From Chondrosia reniformis (lineage: Eukaryota > Porifera > Demospongiae > Chondrillida > Chondrillidae): a stretch of 64,000 nt of DNA. The position numbers were made by a program, and so were the translations under genes. The DNA lies in the NCBI GenBank assembly GCA_947172415.1, contig OX359190.1, positions 3,844,001-3,908,000 on the forward strand, written 5' to 3'. Below are positions 46,151 through 58,409 of the stretch, piece after piece. Under the pieces are notes generated by a model. That model had not been told where the DNA came from. It saw nothing but the letters and a program-made list of their open reading frames with translations, and searched no databases. Position 1 is the first letter of the stretch; each line of letters opens with the position of its first letter.

Positions 46151-47106
46151 TAATGTATAGGAAAAGACTGTTGAAGGAATACATCTGGGCTTAAGATTTA
46201 TACCTTTATGCATAACCATTATTCTACTTTTTCCTTTTTTCAGTTATAAAACTTCTTTTCATCTGGAAAATCATCATGCACACTCCAAAGTGCTTTCTAT
46301 CATTTTATAAAGGCATATTATTGGTTAGTAATGCAGCATTCACACTTGCATGCACATAGATATGGGCTTCATGGACTAACAGTAAGTTTTCCTGTTATTC
46401 TTTTAGGGCGTTTTTGAGTACTTCTAACAGTGGCTGGATTGCTATTATTGGTGGAGTAATCAGTAGATGTGTTCATTGGCTGTTCCTTCAGTTTACTTAA
46501 ACACTCATTTACAAATTTTTCAAATTTTCCATCCTAACCTCCATTCTATTAATACTCTTAACTTAATTGTTTCGGAACTGTATATAGGTAATTATGTTGT
46601 ATATTTCCTAACCTTTGTATATATATATATAAAATTGTAGTATAAGTGATCTGCCGTACTTATCAGTTGTTATTTCATTCATTTGCTGTTGGACAGTATT
46701 GTCATCATCAGAAAATGACTCAAAAAAGACTATTCAGGTGTAGAGTATATATTTCATGAAGTTCAATTAGTAAGTTGCATATACATGATACGTACTCCTC
46801 TCTGGATCCTCAAAAACATATCTTGGATCATCATTGACTTCTACCATTCCAGACTTCTGCTGTAGTTCTTCTTGACAACTATAGTGCTAAACCTATTTCA
46901 AGGATTTATCAAATTCCCTCCAAAATTAATAATATTTATTGGCATCTTAGTGATAGCTTACGTCATTAAGCATTTAACCAAGCCATGTCTGCTTTAATTA
47001 GGAAGCTTCCTAAAACGTACTACCAGACAAAGAAATTTGTTGCTTCAAGATGACTTTGAAAAGTATAGATATTGTAAACACAATCTGATATAAACCGTTA
47101 ATATAT
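46151..47106. other. no gene seen
   Basis: About 950 bases, AT-rich, with a short (TA)n run at 46618-46632. No coding or inverted-repeat structure recognised. Confidence 0.35.
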
Positions 47107-47526
47107 TTTTGGCGCCCCTATATTGTTTTCAGAAAATATATTAACATATGACTTCCTGTTCGTGACCTTGTATATATCTATATTTCTCTCGCCAAAATTG
47201 CAGATGCTCCGCTAGCTTCCTTTTCTAGCTTAAAATTAGCGTTCTCTTCCTTAGCGTCGAACATTGAACTAACGAAAAGGATTTAGAAACCATATTTACG
47301 AATACTAAAATCCATATTTATGAACGCTATGTAATGTAAAGCTTGCGTGAAAATGTTTTCTCCGGGATATGGCCTCGAAAAATTGACAGCATAAATCAAG
47401 AATCGACCGGAATCGGTCAACCGGACATCTAACTAGAACTGCACATCTAATTTGTGCCAGCCAAGTAGTTCGAGTTTTCTTAGGGGCGCCTGTGGTCTCA
47501 CGAGTTTTTTAGACTCAAAATACTTG
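47107..47526 (-). repeat. hairpin-capped repeat, copy B1 (subfamily B)
   Basis: Reverse orientation. The 3' hairpin is cut (GGCGCCCC remains, the partner arm is lost), then GAAAACAATAT, AGGAAGTCATATG, a TATATA run, the interior of subfamily B (CGAAAAATTGACAGC, AGAATCGACCGGAATCGG) and the 5' cap with GCCAAGTAGTTCGAGT, an internal GGGGCGCC and GAGTTTTTTAGACTC. The interior differs from subfamily A. Confidence 0.75.
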
Positions 47527-48146
47527 TTTAATAAAATGCCTCAAATCATTTATTAATTGGTCTTTTCCTGTAAAAAAAAGAATTTCATATGTCTTACTGG
47601 GAGTGTCTTCTTAGAAGCATTTCAGCCATGTATCTAGTGCTTTTCTTACACTTTCCAACATTTACAATTATACAAGAGACTGGTAAATTTAAATACAATT
47701 ACGATGTCATGTTAATTTATAATGAAATATGGTAAATGTATGTACTCTGGAATAGGATCATGATGATGATATGCTGTATTCTCTTGTATATAGTTCCTTT
47801 AACTGTTAATACTGTTTTCTTTTTAGGTAAGTAGTCTTTACAATATAGAGCTTCTTGGCACACTTTGTATCCAATCCACTTTCTTTCTCCTATCCCAGGC
47901 ATCTGGGATCTTGCAGTAGTGCCATGCTGTGAAATATGTCCCCTCCATCCACTTTATGTTATTATCATCCATGCCGACGTCTCTCATCTCCCCAATTGCT
48001 GGCTCTGCGGGGAAATAATCACAGTGGATAGCCACAAGATGTCCAATTTCCAGATTGCTGGTGTTCTCCACAGTTGTAATTAGGTTCTCTGGTGGCTAAT
48101 ATCTGCCAATGTATATTTGAAATGATTCCGATTTCAGATTAAGCAA

Positions 48147-48280
48147 ATTTGTACTCATCTCAATGGAGTGCAAATTTCTCCTCATCTCCACGGAGTGCAA
48201 ATTTGTACTCAACTCCACCAATTGCAAAGTTGTACTCATCTTTACAAAGTGGAAATTTGTACTCATCCTCTCCAGTGTGT
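48147..48280 (+). repeat. five-unit tandem repeat, ~30-base unit
   Basis: Units follow GTGCAAATTTGTACTCATCT plus about ten further bases, repeated five times with substitutions. The unit length is a multiple of three, so the + strand stays open (ECKFLLIST, ECKFVLNST, NCKVVLIFT), but this looks like a by-product. Confidence 0.75.
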
Positions 48281-48393
48281 GGCTTCACTTTGATATACAT
48301 ATATATAATACAGATTCATGCATAACTACTATAACACTTAATTTATATGTCAATACTTCATTTTTGCAGTGCCCCGCAAGTTTTGACCAATAG

Positions 48394-49443
48394 CAATGAA
48401 TTCATGTAACAGTATGCTTAGTCATTTGCTCCTCTAACTATGCTAGCCAAGAATGGTGTTAATTTTACTTGACTAAACCTATCTACAAAGTCCTATTTAT
48501 TTCTGGCTCTGTCCTTTTTGTTCCAGAGCCTTCTGATCTCGTCGCCTACAGCCTTCCCCTTAATTAAAAAAGTGCTTTAATTTTTAGTCACATCACCATA
48601 TGGTCACTCCATAAAAGCCCTTCATATATGGTCAGATTGCTAATGTGTGGGTCTGCTATTTAATGTCCATAACACTTGTAATGAATAATTTCACACCTGG
48701 TTGGTGTTGCCCTGTGTTATTTGAGTTTGCTGTGATGTCAAGGTTGATATTATGACACAGTTTTATATGGGGGTATTCTTTGATCCCCTACGGTACAAAT
48801 TATGACCAATTAAATGTTCTACGCCCGTACACTTACTGGGGACATAGCTTTGAACACCTGCGGGCTTAACTTAAACATCTATGCCTGTATCCATGGATAT
48901 ACTACGCCCGCAGCCGTATCCATACCACGACCGTACTGCTACCCATTCGTTGTTAGCTTAAGGACAAGGTTTTCTAAGACATCATGCCACTCAGCTTGTC
49001 CTGGGACAGATATCCAAGGCAACCACTTCTTGATGTCCTGTTGAAGGACTGGAAGGTCCATATTTTCTAAGAATGGTTGTAATACTGCAGGTAAGTCAGT
49101 TGAGAGTGTCTAATAGGATTGAAAAATAACCAGGAGACCTTAAAAATTCATGGTTCACTGTGCTGTAATTTGTAGTAGAGATACAGTGTTCTTTTACCCA
49201 ATGCCAAAAGATATCTTGTCACTCTGTACAGGCTTGCTAATTTTTATCCCTATCAATTTCCTTTTCCATACACATGTACGTATGCAATGTTACCCTTAAT
49301 ACCTTTACTAAATTGCCATGATTTTTCCATGGAGTATTGCTCCACCTTGCACTTGACAACTGTGCTCTTCCTTCATTATCCAACTGGAATTCAATGCGGA
49401 ATGGTTCAGAGTGTCCATGAACTACAGCTATGCTGTCCTCTGT
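48394..49443. other. mostly unassigned, inside the DUF7869-like gene
   Basis: No secure exon. A minus frame at about 49060-48960 reads WISVPGQAEWHDVLENLVLK and may belong to the DUF7869-like gene. TACGCCCG motifs recur at 48822 and 48902. Confidence 0.3.
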
Positions 49444-50579
49444 CTAATCTTTGGTATTGTAGAGGTTCTTAGCAAGGATTACCAATGGAGATGGCCTGTA
49501 GCTCTCTTCTATTACTGTTTTCAATCCTGTGTTTAAGCACATGTGCAAAATTTGTGTTAAAAGTGGAGGACACCAATCTGGCAAGCTTTCTGCCCCGGTC
49601 CGCTCTTGTCTTTTAGATATTCGTGAAAATAGCTGGTCGATTAATTCGTGAGTGAGACCCACAGGTAAAAAGTTGAGTTTCACCTAAGTCAAACTGATAT
49701 AGCATTTCAAATGGATTCTTTTATCACACAGGTTTACGACTATACTTATATACTAAATCATGTTTTATATACATACAGGTTTATATATTATTATTATTAT
49801 TTATTAGGTTTCAAATGTAGCTGTAACTACAACCCACCTTTTGAAATACCTTTAACTCCACCAGGGGACTGCAAACGGCCAGCGTAAAGCAGTTTTTATT
49901 CTCTTTGTAGCGGTTGTCTAATTGCCGATTCAGAAGATGTGGTAATTCTCTTAGCACACAAAGCAATATCTGGATGTTCGTGTTGCTGGTGCTTGGCCAC
50001 TGATGCAAATCTAAAAAAATAATGGCTTCTTTCCTCCATCGGTTATGGTATGTAGTAGCCCACCTGAACAGATGATATTGTATATACATTCAAATTGGAC
50101 ACTGTTTTTAAATTCCTATGGTTAAATGTGATTTAGTGACCTTTAAGGATGATCATTTAAGTTGCAGATTACCATACAGATGGATTCACTCACTAGTCAC
50201 GTGTGTTTGCAGATTCCGCCAAAACTTTGAGTGGACTTTGCCACTTTGGGGAGCTGGGAAAGGTTTGTTTTGGCCAGGTCCATCCCATCAATAATAAGAC
50301 ACAAATACTTTCTGGCCCTCTACCTGTGTTTATAATGCTTCATTCGTTCTATCCTGGAATGTATTAAATAATGGCATAAAATGTCCTATGTTGGTGGTAT
50401 AATGTAGATATCACGCCCCTGTCATATATATGGCAATTCTAGATTGTATAGGAATACATTTACAGCTTTGGTGAAATAGCAATCGAATTTCAGCTAAACT
50501 GACATCAAACTGTTGTCGAATTTTGAAACAACTTCACATGGAAACTGAGTTTCCACATATACCATACATGTCGATAGTT

Positions 50580-50975
50580 ATGCTGAGTCTGTTTTACCTG
50601 TACAAGCAAGATTACTAAGAGATTTAATTCATAAAATTTAATTTGACTTACATTCCTTTCATAAAATTAAATGTCATCATGTGTCTTAGTTAACACCTTA
50701 TTTAACTTTTGGTGCCAAAATGGTATATATAAGGCCCCAAGATATAGCATGGCGAGCCAAGGATTCACAGAAGATAAAGGAAAAGACAAAGACACCCAGG
50801 ATCACTGATAAAGGGTGGAATTCCTAGAAGCGGCTGTCTGAACCAGTGGAGAAGAAGATGAATGAAGGAAGAAAAGACTTCTGTATCTTCATCCAAAGCT
50901 GTTTTCAGGTTTAGTTCCCCTATAGGCTCTTTTACAGAATAGGCATAGCATGTAGGAAAGTGGTATCTTAAATGT
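50580..50975 (+). repeat. Penelope 3' fragment (inverse copy of 29788-30200)
   Basis: This is the reverse complement, with scattered differences, of the tail of the Penelope element at 29788. Shared landmarks include ACCTGTACAAGCAAGATTAC, GACACATGATGA in reverse, AGGATTCACAGAAGAT and GGTTTAGTTCCCCTATAGG. No RT coding is attached. It sits in an inferred intron of the DUF7869-like gene. Confidence 0.8.
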
Positions 50976-51760
50976 TCCATGTTGGAATCTTAAAATTTAC
51001 TTATCAAAGTACACTTACAACACGTGTTCCAAATGATTGGTGTAATTTCTTTCCAATTCTTTGGACTGCTCTTCATCATCATACAATTTCGATAGCTGGT
51101 CAGCATACTTGACACACAAGTCACATATGCTGAAACGGATCATCTGTATGGCATTGATGAAAAGTGGCACCTTATTGTGTACAAATCAACCTGTAACTAC
51201 CTTAAGAATTACATTTTTTAAAATCTCTGTTCCAGACTGCAACCAAATGCTGTAATGTGATGATGTCATCTGTGGAAAGTCCTTCTTCCTGTATTGAATC
51301 TGAGAAGACATTTTAAAGGTATTCTCATCACTCACTATAGATTTAGTTCAAAAAGCTAAGCATTTTACAGTGGACCCTAGCTTATCCGTACCATGAGTAT
51401 CAGTCCGTTCAGATTATCTGTCCTTTGGTTCCATTTTCTAATTAACGACACGAAATTTTCACTTGGAAAGATCTCGCCTACAGTACCAAGGGCTATTCAA
51501 TAACACAAACATGTGACAATCAAAAATTTAGTTTAAGTGTAAAAGTTCCTCGCTTGAAATATTCATTGAGGTAGTGTTTCTTTTGGCGCGTATCATATAT
51601 ACACATGTACAGCACAATAATTTTTCCTTCACATTTCTAATTGTTTCAGCTATCTGGGACATAGTCCAGTCTCATTGGGTCTTGATAGGCAAGGGGGTCC
51701 ACTCAACTCTAAAATAAATGTAGCTTGCTGAAAAATAGTGTATTCGATTATTTATATTTT

Positions 51761-51833
51761 TAGGGGCTGCCATAGGCAGCCCCTTATATTGTTTTCATTT
51801 GCCGATTATGTTCTACAGCCTCATGTTACAGAA

Positions 51834-51871
<38 letters not shown>

Positions 51872-52172
51872 CGGGTTCATACGCAACTGTTATAACACTT
51901 ATTTTATACGTCGATATATGTATAATACGAGTTCATATGTAACTATTGTTACACCTAATTTATACATCAATACATCGTTTTTGCAAATGGCGGCGTTCAG
52001 GAAGCTTTAATTAACGAAGCTTTTCCATCATTACTTATAAAATTCAGGACACTTAAGCGTCCTCAATGGTTAGTATTACGAATATATATATTAAATCCCA
52101 ACGATGCGGCCAAGTAGTTCGAGTTAATTCGGGGGGCGGAAGGCCCACGAGTTTTTAAACTTGAAATACTTG
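51761..52172 (-). repeat. hairpin-capped repeat, copy A5 (full)
   Basis: Reverse orientation, 412 bases. Its 3' hairpin reads GGGGCTGCCATAGGCAGCCCC; then CATGAGGCTGT, a 40-base TA run, two ATACGCAAC-type blocks, AATGGCGGCGTTCAGGAAGC, GGACACTTAAGCGTCC and the 5' cap ending AGTATTTCAAGTTTAAAAAC in sense orientation. It lies between the N-terminal and central exons of the DUF7869-like gene. Confidence 0.85.
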
Positions 52173-52999
52173 TTATGTATGGTATGCACCATAAAAAGGG
52201 TAACATCAATAACTTTCTACCTTAGCCGTTATTTTTAATATTTAACTCTAAATAACCGTAAAATGTTATGTCAGCATTATTGTGTAAACGATTACCCAAA
52301 AATGTTAACGTTTAACCAGTAAATGTAACTTTTTTATGACACGTACAATATGTAGAATGATCTGTGTTGTGTATTTCTTAGTTGGAATATCTTATCTATG
52401 TGACACACGCATGCTTTCATTATTTCATACACAAACTTCTTTTCAAAAAGTGAGGAAGATGAATTTGGTAAAGATGTGGCATCTTCTTCCCTAGCCTGTT
52501 GGCATAAGCCTCAAGCCAAGCTACCGTAGTTGTATGTTTTGTAGAGAGACATCTTGATGTCCTCATTCTGCCTGGAAGCTTCGCTGCACCACCCTGCAAT
52601 GCATCATATATGCACTTCAGCCGAGAATAACAGGTAGCAACTATTACAACTAATGCCTTCTCTCAACAACCAACTCTCTTTCCACTTAGATTTAGCTGCC
52701 TATTTTGGATTTTCCCTAATATGCAAATGTATAGGGAAAGCGAAAGAACTGGTACCATCCCTACATGGAGAGTACTACTGTACTCTCTGATAAGCACATA
52801 TGAAGGTACATGTATAAACGATTGGGTGATAAGTAAATTCAATATGACTTCAGTCTACCAGCCAGGATAAGGAACTGATTACTTGGCTGGTGTGGTGTTT
52901 TAATGTTAAATGTTCTCCAATGACATGCCTATAACATGTATTATTTGTGTACACTTAAGTATCCTAAGTGATTGAGATTCAGCAAGAAGTGTAATTTCG

Positions 53000-53070
53000 G
53001 AAGGATAATCTCCTTCCCAGAGGACTTCATCAGCATAATGCTGGTTATGCTGATGAAGACGTCCTGGTCG
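53000..53070. repeat. 16-bp stem-loop
   Basis: CTTCATCAGCATAA pairs with TTATGCTGATGAAG across a six-base loop (TGCTGG), with GGA/TCC nearby extending it partly. It lies just upstream of repeat B2. A transcribed-hairpin or MITE-centre origin are both possible. Confidence 0.8.
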
Positions 53071-53080
53071 AAACATTCAT

Positions 53081-53165
53081 TGGGGCGCCATAGGCGCCCC
53101 TATATTGTTTTCAGAAATTATATTAACGTATAGCTTCCTGTTCGTAACCTTGTATATATATATAC
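53081..53165 (-). repeat. hairpin-capped repeat, copy B2 (3' fragment)
   Basis: Carries the 3' end only: GGGGCGCCATAGGCGCCCC, then ATATTGTTTTCAG, TATTAACGTATAGCTTCCTG and a TATATA run, where similarity stops. Confidence 0.75.
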
Positions 53166-53181
53166 ATGCATGCTTTTAGCT

Positions 53182-53270
53182 ATGGGTATACATCGTTTAC
53201 CATCAGTTAGGGACTACTGGAGCCTAATTGCCTTATTGGCGATCTGCCCCATGCTGTTATGTTGAACATA
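53182..53270 (+). pseudogene. piggyBac N-terminal scrap
   Basis: The + frame reads MGIHRLPSVRDYWSLIALL. 'GI..LPS..DYWS....L' is the conserved segment upstream of the piggyBac catalytic domain. It stops after 27 codons. It is not from the relic at 14.6 kb, which lacks this region. Confidence 0.45.
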
Positions 53271-53285
53271 GAGTATGACTAATGG

Positions 53286-53654
53286 GTGTGGAAGTGGAAG
53301 GGGTGTTCATCTGCTGTTCCTGACACATTGATAGGTGCTTTGAAGGAGTGCAGTGCCCTGGCATACCCAAACCTGAATTCTTTACTGATATTGGCTCTTA
53401 CACTTCTCATCACGTTATCTGAGAGTGAGAGGAGTTTTAGCCCACTGAAACTTGTCAAGACTGCCCAACGTGCCACCATGTCAGAAGCCAGACTGAATTG
53501 CCTTGCATCGATGAAGATCAATTGTAAGAGATGCAATAAACTTTTATCCAATGAAGAGAAAATGAAAGAACTAGTTCCCTTGTTTGCTCAACTACATCCT
53601 AGGAGAATGAAACTCTACTTTAGGCTGCCTGATCATAAAAACCCAGATGTTTAA
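53286..53654 (+). pseudogene. hAT transposase C-terminal dimerisation domain
   Basis: A 122-codon frame reads GALKECSALAYPNLNSLL, then LALTLLITLSESERSFSPLK, KTAQRATMSEARLNCLASMK and IN. The 'LA...L.I..SE.ERSFS.LK..K...R..M...RL..L..M' pattern is the hAT C-terminal dimerisation region, here of the TTF/ZMYM-like type. The DDE core and BED finger are absent. The frame is clean, so the fragment is young or constrained. It overlaps a piggyBac scrap upstream and no terminal repeats were found. Confidence 0.8.
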
Positions 53655-53850
53655 CAGTACCATATATAACATACACTCAGCACATGAACATTTTATGCAT
53701 TATAATGTAAGTTAAAATTTCTGTCTTACTAACTAACTGCAGGATGCTATATATATTGTGTTAATAGCAAATATTCAGTGTTACATAAAGCTTATATCCA
53801 AGTTACGTATATACTGAAACTCAGATATATATACTCTATGTAGCTATGTG

Positions 53851-53896
53851 CAGTGGAATCTGGATATATATAAGTGGAATGACCTGGATTCCACTG
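53851..53896. mobile_element. tiny palindromic MITE relic
   Basis: A 46-base remnant with CAGTGGAATCTGG facing CCTGGATTCCACTG and a TATATATAAG centre. The ends are Tigger-like; almost all of the interior is lost. Confidence 0.5.
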
Positions 53897-55542
53897 TATA
53901 TGACAATGGTCAACATAATTTCTGTATAACATCCATAGAGAAAATCAGCCTCCTTTGGGTGTAATCTAAACAGGAAGTGTGTGTGTGTGACACAAAATTC
54001 AGAAATTTGAAACCACCCTTTCTTGATCCGCCGCTGCTGTGGACATCGTGAAAACACATACAGTTCACTTACTGTTGAATTTACTTCAATTTGCTTTATA
54101 TTCCAGCTGCCTATGCACACTTCAATCCTTCTTTTGTATATGTATGTTCAGGAAGTAAACCAGGTCTCCAAATTCAATTTGAACCCTAGGGTGGGCATTA
54201 AGACCTCCAGAGTAAGGCTGGACAGAGCACAGTCAAGGAGAGCAATTAAGATATAAATGATATATATATTAAATAAAGGTAATAAAGCAAAATATTGTTG
54301 AGTGTTTCAGGATATATTATATTGGAGTGGTCAAGTGTTAGTGCAGTTCTGATTACCAAGGCAACAAATGCATGCATACTAATATCCACATAGTATTTCA
54401 TGAAGTGGAAACATGGAAGATAAATATCTGCTTGTACATGCCTCTGATTTAAAAGTCGAATTTCACTAGAGTGACTAATAGCTGGACTAGCTAGAATTTG
54501 CATTTCATTATATATGGATTATAATTCATCTCTTTCTTTGGAAGATTGAAAATCACTAATGAGTTCCAGTACATGGCTTACTTCTTTGCTTTATGTAATA
54601 CCGTAAAGCGACAATTGTATGCGTGAGTTTTATATATGTGAATTATGCGAGTCAATTCCTGGGCGCATACATCTCTATATGCACTATATTAGTATGGCAT
54701 TAAAGTCTGAGAATGGAAATGTAGCGACAGACAATCAGTAATAAAAGATGTTGCTTAATCTTGATAGACAAAAGTGTATAAATAAGAAATGCATAAATTT
54801 GTCCAGAGGCCAAAATTTCCAAATTTCCATAAATTTTCACATGCGTACAATGGTACCATTATGGTCCAATAAGGATTGTTCTCAACCAACAAACAATGGC
54901 TGAGTCAGATTATTATGTATCATGTACCTTATCACAAGCGTAGTAGCAGCAGCAATTTCTGCAGCACGTGCTTAGAAATAACAGGAACGATGAAGTATTA
55001 TGAGCAGGAACAGCCTCGTACAGGTGTAGTTACAACAGAGACTACATACATACGTACGTGTCACAGGAACTATATACCACAACAAAGACAATTGTTTACA
55101 TAATAAATATGAATATGATCAACAGTTGGATACGTAACCGGAAATGAAGTGCTGTAATTAAAAAAAGAATTATACACACAGCTATGCATCGGCGAATTCT
55201 CCTGTAGTAAAATAACTGGTAGATGCTAAGCGATTGCATTACTGCATAACACATATCGTCGCTCTTGGCAAGCTACATGCATGCAGACATAATACATAAT
55301 AAGGGATAAGTATATGGATATATATCACGTCAAACCATCGGCAACTATATATATGTGCATACCTAAGCATTGTTTAGGAAATCTCAGGAATGCTAATTGG
55401 AGACATTTGACTGTATTAGAGTATGCATGAATAGCGTAACATGCATATGCATAGACTTTCTATGGAATGCAATGTGATAGCGGTCTGAGACTAATGCACC
55501 TACCGTTTTATGTAACATGTAACAGTTAAAATCACATTGATC
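53897..55542. other. no gene seen
   Basis: About 1.65 kb with many short open frames but no motif. GATCCGCCGCTGCTGTGG at 54026 resembles the CAGTGGCGGATC end of the MITE at 8677 and may be a solitary end of that family. Confidence 0.35.
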
Positions 55543-55692
55543 AGAGGAAATGAAAACATAGTCCCTTTACAGTCATATAATTTTCTACTGTAAATAAATT
55601 TACATGCATAGCGATGTAGAGGAAATGAAAACATAGTCCCTTTACAGTCATATAATTTTCTACTGTAAATAAATTTACATGCATAGCGATGC
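55543..55692. repeat. 75-base tandem duplication, two copies
   Basis: Two nearly identical 75-base units, 55543-55617 and 55618-55692, starting AGAGGAAATGAAAACATAG; they differ near the end only (GATGTAG against GATGCAG). The period is a multiple of three and the minus frame stays open, without evidence of a gene. Confidence 0.9.
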
Positions 55693-57154
55693 AGGATTTT
55701 CAAAATTACACGGCCATGATGAATTTAACCTTATATATAACTTAAAATGTTTCAGTAAAGTTGCTTTCACGAGCCACTAGGGCTGCAAGCATGATTAGTT
55801 CTTCTTCCTCTGGTAGTGGATAGGGATCTTCATACTCATTGCTCCCCATTAACTGATTAATCTTCTCTCCTTTAGATAGGAAAAGGGCCCACTCTGAGTT
55901 ATCCGATTCTCCATCTTCTAATCTTGGCATTTCTTTATTTTGGCTACATTTCAGTAGGTCCTCATCATCAGTTAATTCACATTCACTTAATTCCTGTTTT
56001 GTTGAATGTGTTACCTCCTCCTGTTTCTTTTCCCCTATTCCGTAAAGAATATTTTAAGCTAGTATAGGCCATATACTTCCCTTCTCAACATTCATAAAAC
56101 TAAAATTTAGCAAACTTAGCACTTCGATGCTATTTGGCAGATACAATCAATTAATCAATGTTAATCAATTAATTACCCCCACACCATTTAGATGTCCTGA
56201 CGTGCAACTTAATTTATATTTGTTACCGTTAGTGTATTCTACAAGAGCAGTTATCAGTGAAGTAATGTGGACAGAGCTAAAGCTCGGAGGAAATATGTCC
56301 ATAGTAATATATGCCTCTGACTGCAAAAGACCTGCCCAACAAACAACAAAGGCAAAAATGTAAGGAAGACCAGGACGGAAAGGCTATTTACTTTGTGCTG
56401 CTACCAAAGAAACTGCAAAAAGCAGGAACCTGCAAATTCCTTCATGTGTCCCTGCACCCTCAAGAAGCCGTATAAATTACGCTCAGACTACCCTTTGCAG
56501 GAAGGAAAATTGTTCCTTTATTCAGTATAACTGGCAAAATCGGGACACCTCCAAAACCAATGACAATGAAGATCAACAGCCGATATGTGATCCAGCCACA
56601 CCTAAACACTCTGAACATAGTACTGGCTTCTCTCAATCAAGTAAGCTTGATGATGACCTTCAAACTGAAGACTACAATTCGAATTGTGGAGTTATTTTGC
56701 CCATTCACCAACAACTTCCTCCTCTACAAAAGAAAAAGTACATTATGCCTATTTGAGTGAAAAAGCCGTATAATGCAAAACCAGTCAGCAAGTTTGCCAT
56801 GTACATAGTAACCCAAATGTATAGTTTCAGCAACTTTGATGAATTTTGTAATCTAAGCTTCCATGGAGAGTTATTTTGAAATTTTATGCATCCAATTAAA
56901 GATAGGAATTTTTCGTTTCATTTTGGTAAAAGCGTTAACTACGAAGAATATCTAGTAATTGTATTCATTGGTATCTAATAATATTCATTGTATACATTCA
57001 TGAAACACTATGCAATTAAGTAATAAACTGTGATCTATAACCAAGTGGAATTCGAAGCGCTAAAGTATTGAAATTAATCCCTATAATTTAAGACAGACAT
57101 CAGGAGTAAAGAATCATGAGTCACAACGTATCAATTACCAAGAAAAATTAACAA
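55693..57154. other. no recognised gene
   Basis: A 62-codon acidic minus frame at 55742-55930 (EEEELIMLAALVARESNF) may be a real exon but has no family that I recognise. Plus-strand frames at 56127-56363 and 56370-56760 also give no motif. Confidence 0.3.
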
Positions 57155-57310
57155 AAGTAAGAGACCTCCCAAAGACTGTTATTACAAGGTTGAAGTGATA
57201 GAAAGAAAAGTAAAGACGGGAAGAATCAAGAACACTACCGCAGTTACCCCAACAATTTCGATGAATGGAGCAGTCAGGAAGATTTTAAAATACGCATTAG
57301 AAGTAAGAAT
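57155..57310 (+). pseudogene. chromo-barrel-like fragment
   Basis: Over two frames the + strand reads KDCYYKVEVIERKVKTGRIK and, after a shift, HYRSYPNNFDEWSS. 'VEV...V..GRIK.HY.GY....DEW' is the layout of chromo-barrel/Tudor-like domains also found in invertebrate transposon-like proteins. It is too short to name the parent gene. Confidence 0.4.
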
Positions 57311-57424
57311 TTGTTTTTTTATCTGTGTCATACCCGTCCACAAACTACGGTTATTACAATGTACATACAGTCAGCTGGTAGTCATACCACGGGACTATTG
57401 TAGCAGCTCTTAAAGTGTATTTTT

Positions 57425-57510
57425 AGGGGATGCCAATGGGCAGCTCGTATATTGTTTCCATTTCCCGATTACTGTATATGGCTTCAAGTTACAGAAAAAT
57501 AAATAGATAT
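57425..57510 (-). repeat. hairpin-capped repeat, copy A6 (3' fragment)
   Basis: Contains the 3' hairpin in worn form (GGGGATGCCAATGGGCAGCTC), ATATTGTTTCCATTTCCCGA and TTCAAGTTACAGAAA. The hairpin pairing is partly lost. It directly follows the Helitron helicase relic in that gene's sense. Confidence 0.65.
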
Positions 57511-57789
57511 GCTAGCATAGAAGCCCGCCTTTGCCACTATGGTGTGTTAGACGCCGGCGTCTCCCACACATGTAAGTGACTTCCACATCCTTGGGAAAAG
57601 TAAGTGCACAACTGTTAGAAAGCACATCATGCAAAAATAATTGTATGTAGGGGTCATATAGAAGTAATTTATAGAACCTGCATTGGGTGCATACATGTAT
57701 GTGTCTTCAATGTAGTGCCTCCGGATAAACGACAATACAGGTTGAACTATCTGAGTACACTGAAAGTCCATTTTTTCACTAGTGAGAAT

Positions 57790-58060
57790 GCCACATAAAG
57801 CATCCCATGGGAAAGCCTTGTGTGCTAAGATCCACACCAACTTCTTGGAATGTCTGCCCTTGTAATTTGTTGATGTTCATTGCAAAGCATGGCTACATGG
57901 GAAATTGCACTGTCTTAAGCTAAAAGACAATGATGTAATGAGAGGTATCCTTGGGAGTAGAACCGTACGTTTTCCTCATAGATGGTCCATGCTAGATTTC
58001 TGTCTGGAAAACATTCGGTTAAAATCTGGTAACAATGCAGCGTGTACCATGGGTAACATG
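57790..58060 (-). pseudogene. Helitron helicase C-terminal relic
   Basis: Helitrons encode a Rep/Pif1-helicase fusion for rolling-circle transposition. Here the minus strand reads VLLPRIPLITSLSFSLRQCN (region before motif V), then FAMNINKLQGQTFQEVGVDL (motif V/VI block, where the family has AMTINKSQGQT), and GFPMGCFMW in place of FSHGQLYVALSR. The motif VI Arg is lost. At least two frameshifts occur. The Rep domain and most of the helicase are missing. With the N-terminal parts at 58979-61246 it is the remnant of one element cut by a LINE tail. Confidence 0.7.
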
Positions 58061-58409
58061 GGGGGATCCAGGGAGAGCAAGACAATTATGGGATGCCAAC
58101 CTTAAGGCATGGGTTATGCAGTGGTAAACCAGAGACTTCGAGGGAGTTAGGAAACTCAACTGGAAAATGAACTGCTTCTTTACTTTAGAAACAAAAGTCT
58201 TAACCGAGAAGCTTGTTACTTCTTAGTATCTGGGTTGGACAACCCTCAGTCAGTTATGTTTTCCTTACTTTGGATTTTTAGCCAGAAGCCTCGGCTTTGC
58301 CTCCTTCTGGCAGCAGCAGACAGGTACACGTCTGGCCAAAGTTGACCGTCATAATAGGAGGGAGTACCTCCATACACCAATCCACCACTGCTATCCAGAG
58401 GTTGACAGG

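Larger units (their letters stand above)
47717..52690 (-). pseudogene. DUF7869-like gene, separated exons
   Basis: Several exons of a DUF7869-type protein (uncharacterised, often in plant/invertebrate transposon-like genes). N-terminal piece at 52690-52440: AKLPGRMRTSRC then LPNSSSSLFEKKFVYEIMKA in another frame. Central exon 50063-49838 (after TTCAG, before GTGGGT): LDLHQWPSTSNTNIQILL, NRQLDNRYKENKNCFTLAV and ELKVFQK. A 154-base intron joins in phase 0 to exon 49683-49444: VKLNFLPVGLTHELIDQLFS, the DUF7869 hallmark 'FL.VGHTHE..D..FS' with H changed to L. C-terminal exon 48071-47838: IGHLVAIHCDYFPAEPAIGE and VDWIQSVPRSSIL. Repeat A5 and a Penelope fragment lie in the introns. Some joins need frameshifts, so I call it a pseudogene, but a functional spliced gene is not excluded. 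Confidence 0.55.

Noticed and set aside
51371-51440. Another Tigger element starting CAGTGGACCCTAGC
   Set aside because: Only one end is visible; no matching right end or transposase was found nearby.
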